A stretch of 64,000 bases of DNA, taken from Asticcacaulis aquaticus (lineage in GTDB: Bacteria > Pseudomonadota > Alphaproteobacteria > Caulobacterales > Caulobacteraceae). This document shows, in pieces, positions 28,831-37,692 of this stretch (its first letter is position 1; every line of letters begins with the position of its first letter). The notes below the pieces were generated by a model. The model searched no databases and had not been told where the DNA came from. It saw nothing but the letters and a program-made list of their open reading frames with translations. Where the stretch lies: NCBI RefSeq assembly GCF_028550415.1, contig NZ_JAQQKX010000001.1, positions 496,001 through 560,000 of the forward strand. Direction: 5' to 3'. The position numbers were made by a program, and so were the translations under genes.

Positions 28831-28873
28831 GACGAATAGCTCCTTTTGTTGAGACAATGATTTCGGCTGAAAG

Positions 28874-31300
28874 TTACCCAACCGACGGGGGATCGGTGAC
28901 CGCGAGCAAGGTGCCCGCCCAGGACAGTCCGCGCGCGGTGAGGTAACGCGCAGCAAAGGTTTCAGGCGGTCCTTCGGCGAGCACGGTGTCGATCAGCCGC
29001 TGGTCATCCGGGCTGGATGCGGCACAGATGCTCAGCGCCACCTGACCCAACCGGAGATCAAACAGCCGGTTGCCGCGTCGGGATTGCAGGTAATACTGAC
29101 GCTTGGGCGTGGCCTGCCCGATCAGGGTGATCTGGCGGTCGTTGAGGCCGAGTCGCTGGTAAGCCCCCCGGCTCTGCGGTTCGACGGCCCGCTCGTTCGG
29201 GAGAAACAGGCGCTGCGGGAAGGACTCGATCAAGACCGGCGCGATCGGGCTGTCCACCACATCGGCGAGACTCTGCGTGGCGAACAGGACACTGACATTC
29301 TTCTTGCGCAGCACCTTCAGCCATTCCCGGATGCGGGCCGCAAAGAGCGGGTGATCGAGGAACACCCAGGCCTCATCCAGTATCATCAGGGTGGGACGGC
29401 CATCGAAGCGCGCTTCGAGCCTATGAAAGAGATAGGTCAGAACGGGCGCGACGAGCAGGCGCTCCCCCATCAGGCTTTCCATCTCGAAGCCGTGGATCGC
29501 GGTCAGTTCCAGCGTCTCATGATCGGCGTCGAGAATATGGCCGTATGGACCGTCGAGGGTGTAGGGCCGCAGCGCGACCTTGATGTCATTGAAAGCCAGG
29601 ACGGCACAGAGGCCTGTTAGGGTGCGCTGTTCGACGGGCGCTCCGGCCAGAGTCTCCAGTGCGGCCCAGAGGGCGTCGCGTCCGTCGAGGGAAAGGTCAA
29701 AACCCTGTTGATCGAGTAAGGCGGACAACCAGTCCAAGGCCCATGTGCGTTCGGCATAGTCGTCGATGTGACGCAGCGGCTGAAACGCCACCTGCCCGTC
29801 CCGGCCGATTTCATGATGGCTGCCGCTGAGCGCCAGGACGGCGGCGCGCGCCGAGCCCCCCTTATCGAAGACAAAGACCTGTGCATCGGGGTAGCGGGTG
29901 AACGACACCGCCATGAAGGCCAGCAGAACCGACTTACCCGCGCCGGTCGGACCCAGCACGAGCATATGTCCCACATCGCCGACGTGGGTTGAAAAGCGGA
30001 AGGGCGTGGCGCCGGAACTCACCGCATGAAACAAGGCTGGTCCGTCAAGATGCCGATTGCGCTCCGGCCCGGCCCACAGGGTCGACATCGGCGCCAGATG
30101 CCCGAGGTTCAAGGTGTGAATCAACGGTTGACGAACGTTGGCGTAGAGGTGGCCGGGTATACTGCCGAGCCACGCTTCCACGGCGTTCAGGCTTTCGGCT
30201 ATAGCGGTGAAGCCCAGACCATTGATGACCCGTTCCACCTGACGCAGGCGTTCATCGGCTGTGTCGCGGTCGGGGCCCATGACGCTGAGCGTGGTGGTCA
30301 GATAACCGAAACCGACATGGTCGCCACCTATGGCCTGCAAGGCGAGATCGACATCGGCGACCTTATTGTCGGCGTCGGTGTCGGTGAGTGCCGAGGCTTC
30401 CTTGTAGAGGACCTCGCGCATCAGAGCGGCGACCGATTTTCGTTTGGCGAACCATTGGCGCCGTAGTTTGGTTAACGTCTTGACGGCTTCCGCCTTATCC
30501 AGCGCAATGAAGCGCGTGGTCCAGCGATATTCCATATCGAGGTGATTAAGGGCGTCCAGCATGGCCGGTCGCGTGTTGTTCGGAAAGCCGAGGAGCGTCA
30601 GGCTGCGCAGGTGCTGATCGCCGAGACGCGGTTCCAAGCCGCCCGACAGCGGCGTGTCGACCAAGATGGCATCGAGATAAACCGGTGTCTCCGGCATCGC
30701 TACAGGATGGGCCTTCGTCGAGACGCAGGCATGCAGATAGGTCAGGGTGTCAGCGTCGTCCAGGGCGCGGATATACGGCAACACGGTTGCCAGCAAATCG
30801 AACACCGCGTCGGTGCGGTCAACGAACCGGCGCAAAACGTCATGCCAATCGCGACCGATGACTTTTTCTTCGCGTTCGACAAAGGCCTCGCCCATGCCAT
30901 CAAGCTGGTCGGCCGGGGGCATGTAGACGAGTGTCAGGTGATAGCGGGATTCGAAATGGTGCCCTTCCTCGCCGGCAAAGGCGGCGCGGCGCTCCTCGTC
31001 GATCAGACGACCCAACCCCGTCTCCGCACCGGAGCCGGGATAGGCCTGCGCGCGACCACGCCGGGCGTCGAAGAATACCGCCCAGCCAGAGCCCAGGCGG
31101 CGAAAGACATTATTCAACCGCGCGGAAAGCGCGACCAGTTCTTCCGGGGTCGCGCTCTCCACGTCCGGCCCTTCGTAACGGGCGGTGCGTTGGAAACTGC
31201 CGTCCTTGTTGAGGACGACGCCGGGCGCTGCCAGCACAGCCCAAGGCAGGTGATCGGCCAGACGGTCGGCCGTCTGGCGGTATTGGCGCAGGTTCAGCAT
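28874..31300 (-). CDS. trbE: Conjugal transfer ATPase TrbE (VirB4-like)
   Basis: About 808 residues starting MLNLRQYRQTADRLADHLPW at 31300. A Walker A motif LGPTGAGKSVLLAF lies near the middle and a Walker B segment PTLMILDEAWVFL further on, with the VirB4-type LFATQSLADV and GQATPKRQYYLQSRRG motifs. It powers pilus assembly and substrate transfer at the inner membrane. The start overlaps the trbD stop by seven bases, and GAAGGG upstream supports it over longer frames. Confidence 0.96.
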   Translation of the reverse strand: MLNLRQYRQTADRLADHLPWAVLAAPGVVLNKDGSFQRTARYEGPDVESATPEELVALSARLNNVFRRLGSGWAVFFDARRGRAQAYPGSGAETGLGRLIDEERRAAFAGEEGHHFESRYHLTLVYMPPADQLDGMGEAFVEREEKVIGRDWHDVLRRFVDRTDAVFDLLATVLPYIRALDDADTLTYLHACVSTKAHPVAMPETPVYLDAILVDTPLSGGLEPRLGDQHLRSLTLLGFPNNTRPAMLDALNHLDMEYRWTTRFIALDKAEAVKTLTKLRRQWFAKRKSVAALMREVLYKEASALTDTDADNKVADVDLALQAIGGDHVGFGYLTTTLSVMGPDRDTADERLRQVERVINGLGFTAIAESLNAVEAWLGSIPGHLYANVRQPLIHTLNLGHLAPMSTLWAGPERNRHLDGPALFHAVSSGATPFRFSTHVGDVGHMLVLGPTGAGKSVLLAFMAVSFTRYPDAQVFVFDKGGSARAAVLALSGSHHEIGRDGQVAFQPLRHIDDYAERTWALDWLSALLDQQGFDLSLDGRDALWAALETLAGAPVEQRTLTGLCAVLAFNDIKVALRPYTLDGPYGHILDADHETLELTAIHGFEMESLMGERLLVAPVLTYLFHRLEARFDGRPTLMILDEAWVFLDHPLFAARIREWLKVLRKKNVSVLFATQSLADVVDSPIAPVLIESFPQRLFLPNERAVEPQSRGAYQRLGLNDRQITLIGQATPKRQYYLQSRRGNRLFDLRLGQVALSICAASSPDDQRLIDTVLAEGPPETFAARYLTARGLSWAGTLLAVTDPPSVG

Positions 31301-31557
31301 ATGAAATAGCCCTTCTGACGCAGGTGGCGCAGGGTGACGGCGACGCAGTGAGGATCGTGTTTGGCGGCGAAGACTGCGAGGGTGTGGCCCGCGACCCAAA
31401 GCACGAGGCCGGGAATCCACAGTTGCAGGCCGAGCCCCAGCGCCGCGGCGAGCGTGCCGTTGAGCAGGGCCAGACCACGGGGCGCACCGCCCAGCAGGAG
31501 GGGTTGGGTGAGTGCCTGATGCAGGGGCACCTCGAAGCCTTCGACCGCCGCGCTCAT
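31294..31557 (-). CDS. trbD: Conjugal transfer protein TrbD (VirB3-like)
   Basis: 87 residues with two adjacent hydrophobic helices (ALLNGTLAAALGLGLQLWIPGLVLWVAG region) and the family-typical opening GFEVPLHQALTQPLLLGGAPR. It is a small inner-membrane partner of TrbE. Its start overlaps the trbC stop by four bases and its end overlaps trbE. Confidence 0.93.
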   Translation of the reverse strand: MSAAVEGFEVPLHQALTQPLLLGGAPRGLALLNGTLAAALGLGLQLWIPGLVLWVAGHTLAVFAAKHDPHCVAVTLRHLRQKGYFIC

Positions 31558-31892
31558 CGGATCAGCGCTCCGCCGCCGAAGCTGAAGAACGTCAGAAAGA
31601 AGCTCGACGCCGCAAACGCGATCGAGAGACCGAAGACGATCTGGATCAGCTTGCGGAAGCCACCGCTGGTTTCCCCGAAGGCCAAGGTCAGACCGGTGAC
31701 GATGATGACCATGACGGCCACGATCTTAGCCACCGGGCCTTGCACCGACTCCAGGATTTGCTGGAGGGGTTCTTCCCACGGCATGCCGGAACCGGCGGCC
31801 TGCGCGCCGGAGGTCGAGACCGCGAGCGCCAGACCCAAGGCGAGCGGCACGGCCATCCGCAAATGGATGGATTTGGAAATAGGCTTATACAT
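31554..31892 (-). CDS. trbC: Conjugal transfer pilin TrbC (VirB2-like)
   Basis: 112 residues: a positively charged start, a signal segment ending near GAQAAG, and two long hydrophobic helices (IVAVMVIIVTGLTLAFG and FGLSIAFAASSFFLTFFSFGGG). This is the standard pilin layout; the mature pilin is probably about 80 residues. An AAGGAG site precedes the ATG. Confidence 0.93.
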   Translation of the reverse strand: MYKPISKSIHLRMAVPLALGLALAVSTSGAQAAGSGMPWEEPLQQILESVQGPVAKIVAVMVIIVTGLTLAFGETSGGFRKLIQIVFGLSIAFAASSFFLTFFSFGGGALIR

Positions 31893-31918
31893 CAGATAGC
31901 TCCTTGTTTAGGTTGACG

Positions 31919-32905
31919 TCAGTTCTTCGCCGCTTCGAGCGGACGAAGGCGGTAATCGCCCTCAGCGGTCAGGCCATCGAGGGCCATGACGGCCTCGACG
32001 CGACGCGGCGTCTGGGTGAATGGGTTGGCGCTCTGGATGAAGACAACGATGTCGACGGCGTCGGCAATGAGGCGGCGGGGCACATGCACGACGGCCTCCT
32101 GAACAAGCTGTTCCAGGCGGTAGAGGGCACCGATCGCGGAGTTGGCGTGCAGCGTGGCGATGCCCCCCGGATGGCCGGTATTCCAGGCTTTGAGGAGTTC
32201 CAGCGCTTCGCCGCCGCGCACTTCGCCGACGATGATCCGGTCCGGCCGCAGGCGAAGTGTCGAGCGAACCAAATCGCTCAAGGACGCGACGCCGGGCCGC
32301 GTGCGCAAGGCCACCACATCGCGCGCCGCACATTGCAGCTCGCGCGTATCCTCGATCAGGACGACACGGTCATTGAGCGCCGCGACCTCGGCCAACAAGG
32401 CGTTGCCGAAGGTGGTCTTGCCCGAGGAGGTGCCTCCGGCGATCAGGATGTTTTTCCGGTCCTGCACGGCGGATTTGAGAAGTCGCGCCAGCGTCGAGGA
32501 CAGCATGCCATCGCTGACGTAGTCCCCCAACGACAGGATTTTGGCGGCGGGTTTGCGAATGGCAAAACAGGCGCCCTCGACGACCGGCGGCAGCAGGCCC
32601 TCGAACCGCTCTCCCCTGCGGCCTTGGTTCAGCGTCGGCAGTTCGGCGCTGACGATCGGGGCGTTTTCATGCACTTCGACCGCGACATGGCTGGCGACCA
32701 GACGGACGATCCGTTCGCGATCGGCAGCCGGAAGGGCCATGCCGGAATCGCTACGTCCTTGTCCTAAGCGATCAAGCCAGATCGATCCATCCGGATTGAC
32801 CAGGATTTCAATGACGTTTGGGTCGTTGAGTGCCGCCGCCAGGGTGTCCCCCATGGCGGTGCGCAGCATATCGCGCAGGCGGCGCGCTGACGGCAGCGTC
32901 GTCAT
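31919..32905 (-). CDS. trbB: Conjugal transfer ATPase TrbB (VirB11-like)
   Basis: 328 residues. The N-terminal domain contains NPDGSIWLDRLGQG. The RecA-like C-terminal domain has Walker A IAGGTSSGKTTFGNA, the Asp box VVLIEDTRELQ, and the Walker B and His box region IIVGEVRGGEALELLKAWNTGHPGG in interrupted form. It is the hexameric cytoplasmic ATPase that switches the channel between pilus assembly and DNA transfer. The start overlaps the ribbon-helix-helix gene by four bases. Confidence 0.96.
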   Translation of the reverse strand: MTTLPSARRLRDMLRTAMGDTLAAALNDPNVIEILVNPDGSIWLDRLGQGRSDSGMALPAADRERIVRLVASHVAVEVHENAPIVSAELPTLNQGRRGERFEGLLPPVVEGACFAIRKPAAKILSLGDYVSDGMLSSTLARLLKSAVQDRKNILIAGGTSSGKTTFGNALLAEVAALNDRVVLIEDTRELQCAARDVVALRTRPGVASLSDLVRSTLRLRPDRIIVGEVRGGEALELLKAWNTGHPGGIATLHANSAIGALYRLEQLVQEAVVHVPRRLIADAVDIVVFIQSANPFTQTPRRVEAVMALDGLTAEGDYRLRPLEAAKN

Positions 32906-33309
32906 GATGCGGTCTCCTCATCGTTTGAAAAGGTGGGCGTGCCCTGGGCCAGCTTGCGGCCGATCTGGGCGATGAACGCCTCGAACCGCTCGCGGCCCTT
33001 GGCGCGACTGTCGGCATCGGGGTCGGGCAGATGTGCATCCCGCTGGAGGGTCATTCGGACGTACAGAATGAGGCTTTCCAGAACGATCTTCTGATCGCGT
33101 TCGATGCGGTCCAACTGACGGCCCAATCGATTCAGGCGGTTGGCGAAGGCCGTCTCAAACGCCTGCGCATCGCGCCGTTCGACCCACGCCCGTGCGGCCG
33201 CTTCCAGCACAGCGGACTTGTTTTGGCCGGGCAAGGCGGCGAGTTGGTCCAGCCGCCGGCTTAGATCGGCGTCGGTATGGAACTGGTGGCGAATACGGGG
33301 CGATTTCAT
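32902..33309 (-). CDS. CopG-like ribbon-helix-helix protein of the trb operon
   Basis: 135 residues. The N-terminus (RIRHQFHTDADLSRRLDQLAAL, then NKSAVLEAAARAWVERR) fits a ribbon-helix-helix DNA-binding fold. The remainder is a helical region with QLDRIERDQKIVLESL. Proteins of this type sit between traG and trbB in many alphaproteobacterial elements and are thought to act in the relaxosome or as operon regulators. It lies 11 bases after traG. Confidence 0.8.
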   Translation of the reverse strand: MKSPRIRHQFHTDADLSRRLDQLAALPGQNKSAVLEAAARAWVERRDAQAFETAFANRLNRLGRQLDRIERDQKIVLESLILYVRMTLQRDAHLPDPDADSRAKGRERFEAFIAQIGRKLAQGTPTFSNDEETAS

Positions 33310-33320
33310 GGGGCGGGCTC

Positions 33321-35369
33321 CTAGAAATCGCTGAACAGGTCGAGATGGCGCGATTTGGCCGCCTTCGACTGGCTCTCGTGCAACGCATGCGCGCGTTGGA
33401 CGGGCGTCAGGGTGCGGACGCGATCGAGGGCGCGTTTGTCGGCCGCCAGGTCGCTGTCGTCGTCCGCCACCCGTTCGGTTGTCTCTGGCGCTTCCGTTGT
33501 AGCGGGTGCGTCCCCTTCACCCAGACCCGGGTGACGTTGTTGCTGCACACCGCCCTCGTCTTCAGCGGTCGCCTCGCCATCCAATGCGGCGGCCAGTTGG
33601 CGCGACGTCGCACGTACCCGCCCTTGCCAGTCGTCCGGGCGACCGGCGGGCCGGTCAACGAAGGCGGTCTCGGACAGCACGGGGGGCGGCAGGCGGCGGG
33701 TCGTGAAATTGGCGTCTTCGAAATAGCGTAGCTTTTTCGCGCGGATAGGCGCTATTCCTGAGACGAGGACCAGTTCGTCCTGCGGCGGAAGCTGCATGAC
33801 TTCGCCGGGGGTCAGGAGTTGGCGTGCCGTTTCCTGACGTGACACCATGACATGGGCGAGCCACGGCGACAGGCGGTGCCCGGCATAGTTCTTTTGCGCG
33901 CGCAGCTCCGTCGCGGTACCAAGGGCATCGGAAATCCGGCGCGCGGTGCGTTCATCGTTCGAGGAGAAGGCAATGCGGACGTGGCAGTTGTCGAGGATCG
34001 AATTGTTTTCGCCATAAGCCTTGGAAATTTGGTTGAGCGACTGGGCAATCAGATAGGTGCGGATACCGTAGCCCGCCATGAATGCCAGCGCCGTCTCGAA
34101 GAAGTCCAGACGCCCCAGCGCTGGAAACTCGTCGAGCATCATCAACAGTTGATGTTTACGACGCTTGTCGGGATCGCCTTCGAGGCGCTCGGTCAAACGA
34201 CGGCCAATTTGATTGAGGATGAGGCGGACCAGAGGCTTGGTGCGCGAGATATCCGATGGCGGTATTACAAGGAACAGCGACACCGGGCGCTCGGCGTCCA
34301 TCAGGTCAGAAATCCGCCAGTCGCAGCGTGAGGTCGTGGCGGCAACGACCGGGTCGCGATATAGGCCCAGGAACGACATGGCGGTGGACAGGACGCCTGA
34401 CCGTTCGTTTTCGGACTTGTTCAACAGCTCACGGGCGGCGGAGGCGACGACGGGGTGGACCTGCGGCGCGTCCTTGTCGCCCAGGTGGTTCGTCGTCATC
34501 ATCCGGTGCAGGGTGTAGACGAAGGTGCGCTGGGGATCTGACAGGAAAGTCGCCACCCGTTCCAGCGTCTTGTGCTCTTCAGCGTAGAGGATATGGAGGA
34601 TCGCGCCGACCAGCAGCGAATGGCTGGTCTTTTCCCAGTGCGAGCGCTGTTCGATCGAACCTTCTGGATCGACGAGGATGTCGGCGATGTTCTGGACGTC
34701 GCGGACCTCCTGCGGCCCCTTACGAACCTCCAGAAGCGGGTTGTAGCGGGCCGAACGCAAATCGGTCGGGTTGAACAGCAGGCAATGGGAAAATTTCGAG
34801 CGCCATCCAGCGGTTAGCTCCCAGTTCTCACCCTTGATGTCATGGACGACGACGGAGTTGGTCCACGACAACAGGGTCGGCACCACCAGTCCCACACCCT
34901 TCCCGCTGCGGGTCGGCGCGAAGGCCATGACGTGCTCGGGTCCTTCATGGCGCAAATAGTCCGCACCGAACCGGCCGAGGAAGACGCCGGCATCACGAAA
35001 CAGACCTGCCCGTTCGATTTCCGGGCGGGTCGCCCAACGCGCCGATCCGTAGGTGGTGACAAACTTCGCCTGACGCGCACGCCAGATGGAGCCCGCGATC
35101 GCCGCCCCGCAGCCCATCAGGCCGCTGGAGGCGGCCACTACACCGGCACGATGGAACACCTCTGGCGCATAGGCTTCGAAATGAAACCACCAGATGAAGA
35201 GTTGCCACGGGCGGTAGACCGGAAGCCCCCAAAAGACAAACCAGGTCGGGCCGAGCTGCGGCTGATAGGCGAGTTGGGCGGCGGCCCATTGGGTGGCGGC
35301 CCACACACCCAGCACCACGACGGCGAGGACGATCAAGATTTGACCGATGAGAAGTTTGGTGGGGGTCAT
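33321..35369 (-). CDS. traG: Type IV coupling protein TraG (VirD4-like)
   Basis: 682 residues. Two N-terminal membrane helices (ILIVLAVVVLGVWAATQW and a second near residue 75) precede the ATPase domain, which has Walker A FAPTRSGKGVGLVVPTL and Walker B LLMMLDEFPALGRLDF. The motif GYGIRTYLIAQSLNQI is also diagnostic. The C-terminal tail is charged and variable. It brings the relaxase-DNA complex to the channel. It is the first gene of the tra/trb block reading leftward. Confidence 0.96.
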   Translation of the reverse strand: MTPTKLLIGQILIVLAVVVLGVWAATQWAAAQLAYQPQLGPTWFVFWGLPVYRPWQLFIWWFHFEAYAPEVFHRAGVVAASSGLMGCGAAIAGSIWRARQAKFVTTYGSARWATRPEIERAGLFRDAGVFLGRFGADYLRHEGPEHVMAFAPTRSGKGVGLVVPTLLSWTNSVVVHDIKGENWELTAGWRSKFSHCLLFNPTDLRSARYNPLLEVRKGPQEVRDVQNIADILVDPEGSIEQRSHWEKTSHSLLVGAILHILYAEEHKTLERVATFLSDPQRTFVYTLHRMMTTNHLGDKDAPQVHPVVASAARELLNKSENERSGVLSTAMSFLGLYRDPVVAATTSRCDWRISDLMDAERPVSLFLVIPPSDISRTKPLVRLILNQIGRRLTERLEGDPDKRRKHQLLMMLDEFPALGRLDFFETALAFMAGYGIRTYLIAQSLNQISKAYGENNSILDNCHVRIAFSSNDERTARRISDALGTATELRAQKNYAGHRLSPWLAHVMVSRQETARQLLTPGEVMQLPPQDELVLVSGIAPIRAKKLRYFEDANFTTRRLPPPVLSETAFVDRPAGRPDDWQGRVRATSRQLAAALDGEATAEDEGGVQQQRHPGLGEGDAPATTEAPETTERVADDDSDLAADKRALDRVRTLTPVQRAHALHESQSKAAKSRHLDLFSDF

Positions 35370-35585
35370 GTGAGGCGTGCCGATTCAAACTGAACGCCTC
35401 CATCATCCCAATCGGTACCGGAATCGGCGAGATACCATGCGCCCCCAGCGACTACCCTGCTGCCGCCACGCCCGTTTGCGAATTGAAATTTAATCCTCTG
35501 CGCTTCGTGGAGAATTGGTGTTGAACTGATAGACTTACCGGAAAACCGGACCTAGTTTGCCGTTCGGTAAAAGGGGATATGAGGG

Positions 35586-36449
35586 ATGAACTGGGACATG
35601 CCTGACGGCGCGCGGCGTTACCTGAAGGGTATTTTTGAAGCCGCGAATGAGACGGTCTCTAGCGGTTATACGAAAAGCCCCCATCAACATGAGACCATGC
35701 TCGACAACAATTTGCTGAACAGCGTGTCAGACAAGCATACCCGATTGTTTGAGGGTGTTCCGGTCAACGTCACGGTCAAGACGCATTTTATCGGAAGTCG
35801 GCGTATGATGGGGAATTTCGAGGTTGCCGACATCGCGATTGATATCGGCTTGGCCCGCCATGGATTCGGCCGCCTGCGGAAAGTCGCTCTCCTTCAAACG
35901 AAACGCCTCTTCCCGGACCTCGTAAGCGGCCAGTTGCAGAAACCGGTCACACAGGGACACAAGCAACTGTACCGATTCGACGATTCGAGCCTTTACCAGG
36001 CGTTCGATACCGGCGGGCAGCAGATCGCCACGATAGATGCCTATATGCAATCCAAGGGCATTCCGGTGTACTACGGCTTCTATAATCCGCTCACCCTTTC
36101 GAGCCCGATGACCACGCGCCCCTCGCCGACCCACGGATTTCCATCGCAAAACGACTTCGGGATGCGCATCATGCGGGCTCAGGACGTTCACGGATTGGCG
36201 CGGAGGGTGACCACCACGCACTTGTCCGCAAAACAATTGGACACCCTTCCCCACAAACCTCGACATGGCAACGCGACGCATTCCGGTTGGCGCCTAGAGA
36301 CGTTCGTAGCCGACGAAGTACTCCTTTGCCACGAAGGCCAACAGGTGACGGCGCAGGCGCACGGCACTCTGCTCGACCTCTTGGATTTGCGAGACCGGCC
36401 GCTGTACGGCCAGATTGATATCGACGTCGAAGTCGGCTTCGACCATTAG
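35586..36449 (+). CDS. Unknown protein with PD-(D/E)XK-nuclease-like motifs
   Basis: 287 residues on the plus strand, with GAGGG before the ATG. HQHETMLDNNLL (residues 33-44), EVADIAIDIGL (79-89) and LLQTKRLF (102-109) are spaced like the helix-Glu, Asp and Q-x-K positions of restriction-endonuclease-like folds; this is an inference from pattern only. A competing minus-strand frame at 35,727-36,281 looks like an antisense shadow. The gene interrupts the otherwise uniform minus-strand transfer block and converges on the next gene, so it is probably inserted cargo. Confidence 0.62.
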   Translation: MNWDMPDGARRYLKGIFEAANETVSSGYTKSPHQHETMLDNNLLNSVSDKHTRLFEGVPVNVTVKTHFIGSRRMMGNFEVADIAIDIGLARHGFGRLRKVALLQTKRLFPDLVSGQLQKPVTQGHKQLYRFDDSSLYQAFDTGGQQIATIDAYMQSKGIPVYYGFYNPLTLSSPMTTRPSPTHGFPSQNDFGMRIMRAQDVHGLARRVTTTHLSAKQLDTLPHKPRHGNATHSGWRLETFVADEVLLCHEGQQVTAQAHGTLLDLLDLRDRPLYGQIDIDVEVGFDH

Positions 36450-36485
36450 CCTGTGGGCGCCATTGTTTGGACGGGATTATCCCTT

Positions 36486-37622
36486 TCAAAGCGGATCGGC
36501 GGCAGATTTTATATCTTCCAACCAGCGCACCCGGTAGGGTTCCGGCATGATCGCCGCAACCGGGGAGACGTCGTAAGTGGCCCCTTGCGCCGTGGCCTCA
36601 AAATTATCGGCCTGTATGCCCACCCAGAAGCGGGCCAGACCCTTGTCCGCCGTGAAGACGGCAGGGCGTTCGTTGGGGAATAGCGCCAACAGGTTCATCA
36701 GCAGTTCCAATGAACGTAAGTCGCAAAGCGTATTGTAAGCGTCTGCGGGGGTGTAGGCATCCTGAAATTTCAGCACCTTCGTCGCCGGGCTCCCTGCGTT
36801 CGGCACGACGACCAAACTGAGCGCCGCGAGAACTACCAGCGAGTGACGGGGCACGCCATGCTTTTTAGCGGCAGTTAGAACATCGACCCATCTTTCATCT
36901 TTTTGGGATTGCCTGACGTTGTTTTTCAGTAGCGGTGCGAGTTCGAGGAGAAAGCCCGCTTTCGCTTCAAACCCGCCGCGAGTGTCCTCAATGATGCCGA
37001 CGGCTCCCCGCAGACTGTCCGGGCCAAAGACCGGCTTCGCTTTCGGCAATGCCGACTGAATCAGATTAACGGCTTCGACGAGTTGGCTAGCCACAGTATC
37101 CACATCTGGGATTTGCCGAATATTTCCCTCGATGGCGAACAGCATCGGGTTTATCCGGCCCTGGAAGTCCGTCAAAAGATCGAGGAAGTCGTCATCTTGA
37201 CGGACGCTCGCGCCATCCTGAAACCGTCCCTTGATTTCGCAAAAAGTATTGCGGTCCGGCAGGATCGTCGTGTTGCCCGACAGCATCGCCAAACCCGAAG
37301 GCAGCCAACCCCCGCGTTGAAGGCTGACCGTCCGCGAAGAGAACGGGCTTTCCAGCAGGGCTTTTATGTGAGCGACGCTGTCAATATCGAGATCAGGATC
37401 ATCGGTTTCCACGATGCGCGCATTCCTCAAATCGAGGCGCGCAGACACCGGCTTGTGCAGCCGGGCGGCTTCAAGTTCAGCGTAGCCGAGCGGCATGGGC
37501 TCCGCCCCAACAAAAGTGATCGAGCGCGGCGGCTTGCCCCCCACGCCGTCGGTCTCCTGGTAGCGCATAATATAGTCGCCGGGTTTCGCCAGCCGTTTCA
37601 ATCGGAGTTCTCTCGTTTCCAT
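36486..37622 (-). CDS. Unknown protein, possibly with a PIN-like nuclease domain
   Basis: About 378 residues from the ATG at 37622 (purine-rich GGGGGCAAAGG upstream); a longer frame from 37712 lacks such support. GNTTILPDRNTFCEIKGRF near residue 120 and AVFTADKGLARFW near 330 recall the first and last acidic strands of PIN-like RNase domains, but the match is weak. No signal peptide or membrane span is evident. It ends 37 bases from the convergent gene 35,586-36,449, and the two may form a functional pair inserted between traG and the relaxase gene. Confidence 0.6.
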   Translation of the reverse strand: METRELRLKRLAKPGDYIMRYQETDGVGGKPPRSITFVGAEPMPLGYAELEAARLHKPVSARLDLRNARIVETDDPDLDIDSVAHIKALLESPFSSRTVSLQRGGWLPSGLAMLSGNTTILPDRNTFCEIKGRFQDGASVRQDDDFLDLLTDFQGRINPMLFAIEGNIRQIPDVDTVASQLVEAVNLIQSALPKAKPVFGPDSLRGAVGIIEDTRGGFEAKAGFLLELAPLLKNNVRQSQKDERWVDVLTAAKKHGVPRHSLVVLAALSLVVVPNAGSPATKVLKFQDAYTPADAYNTLCDLRSLELLMNLLALFPNERPAVFTADKGLARFWVGIQADNFEATAQGATYDVSPVAAIMPEPYRVRWLEDIKSAADPL

Positions 37623-37692
37623 GCCTTTGCCCCCTGAGTCGTGTGCGGGATCAGTTTGGCGCGAGGGAAACCTCGCGGCAAGGGAACGGTTT

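Noticed and set aside
35727-36281. 184-codon minus-strand frame opposite the PD-(D/E)XK-like gene
   Set aside because: The plus-strand frame is longer, has a good ribosome-binding site and a protein-like motif pattern; the minus-strand frame has neither.
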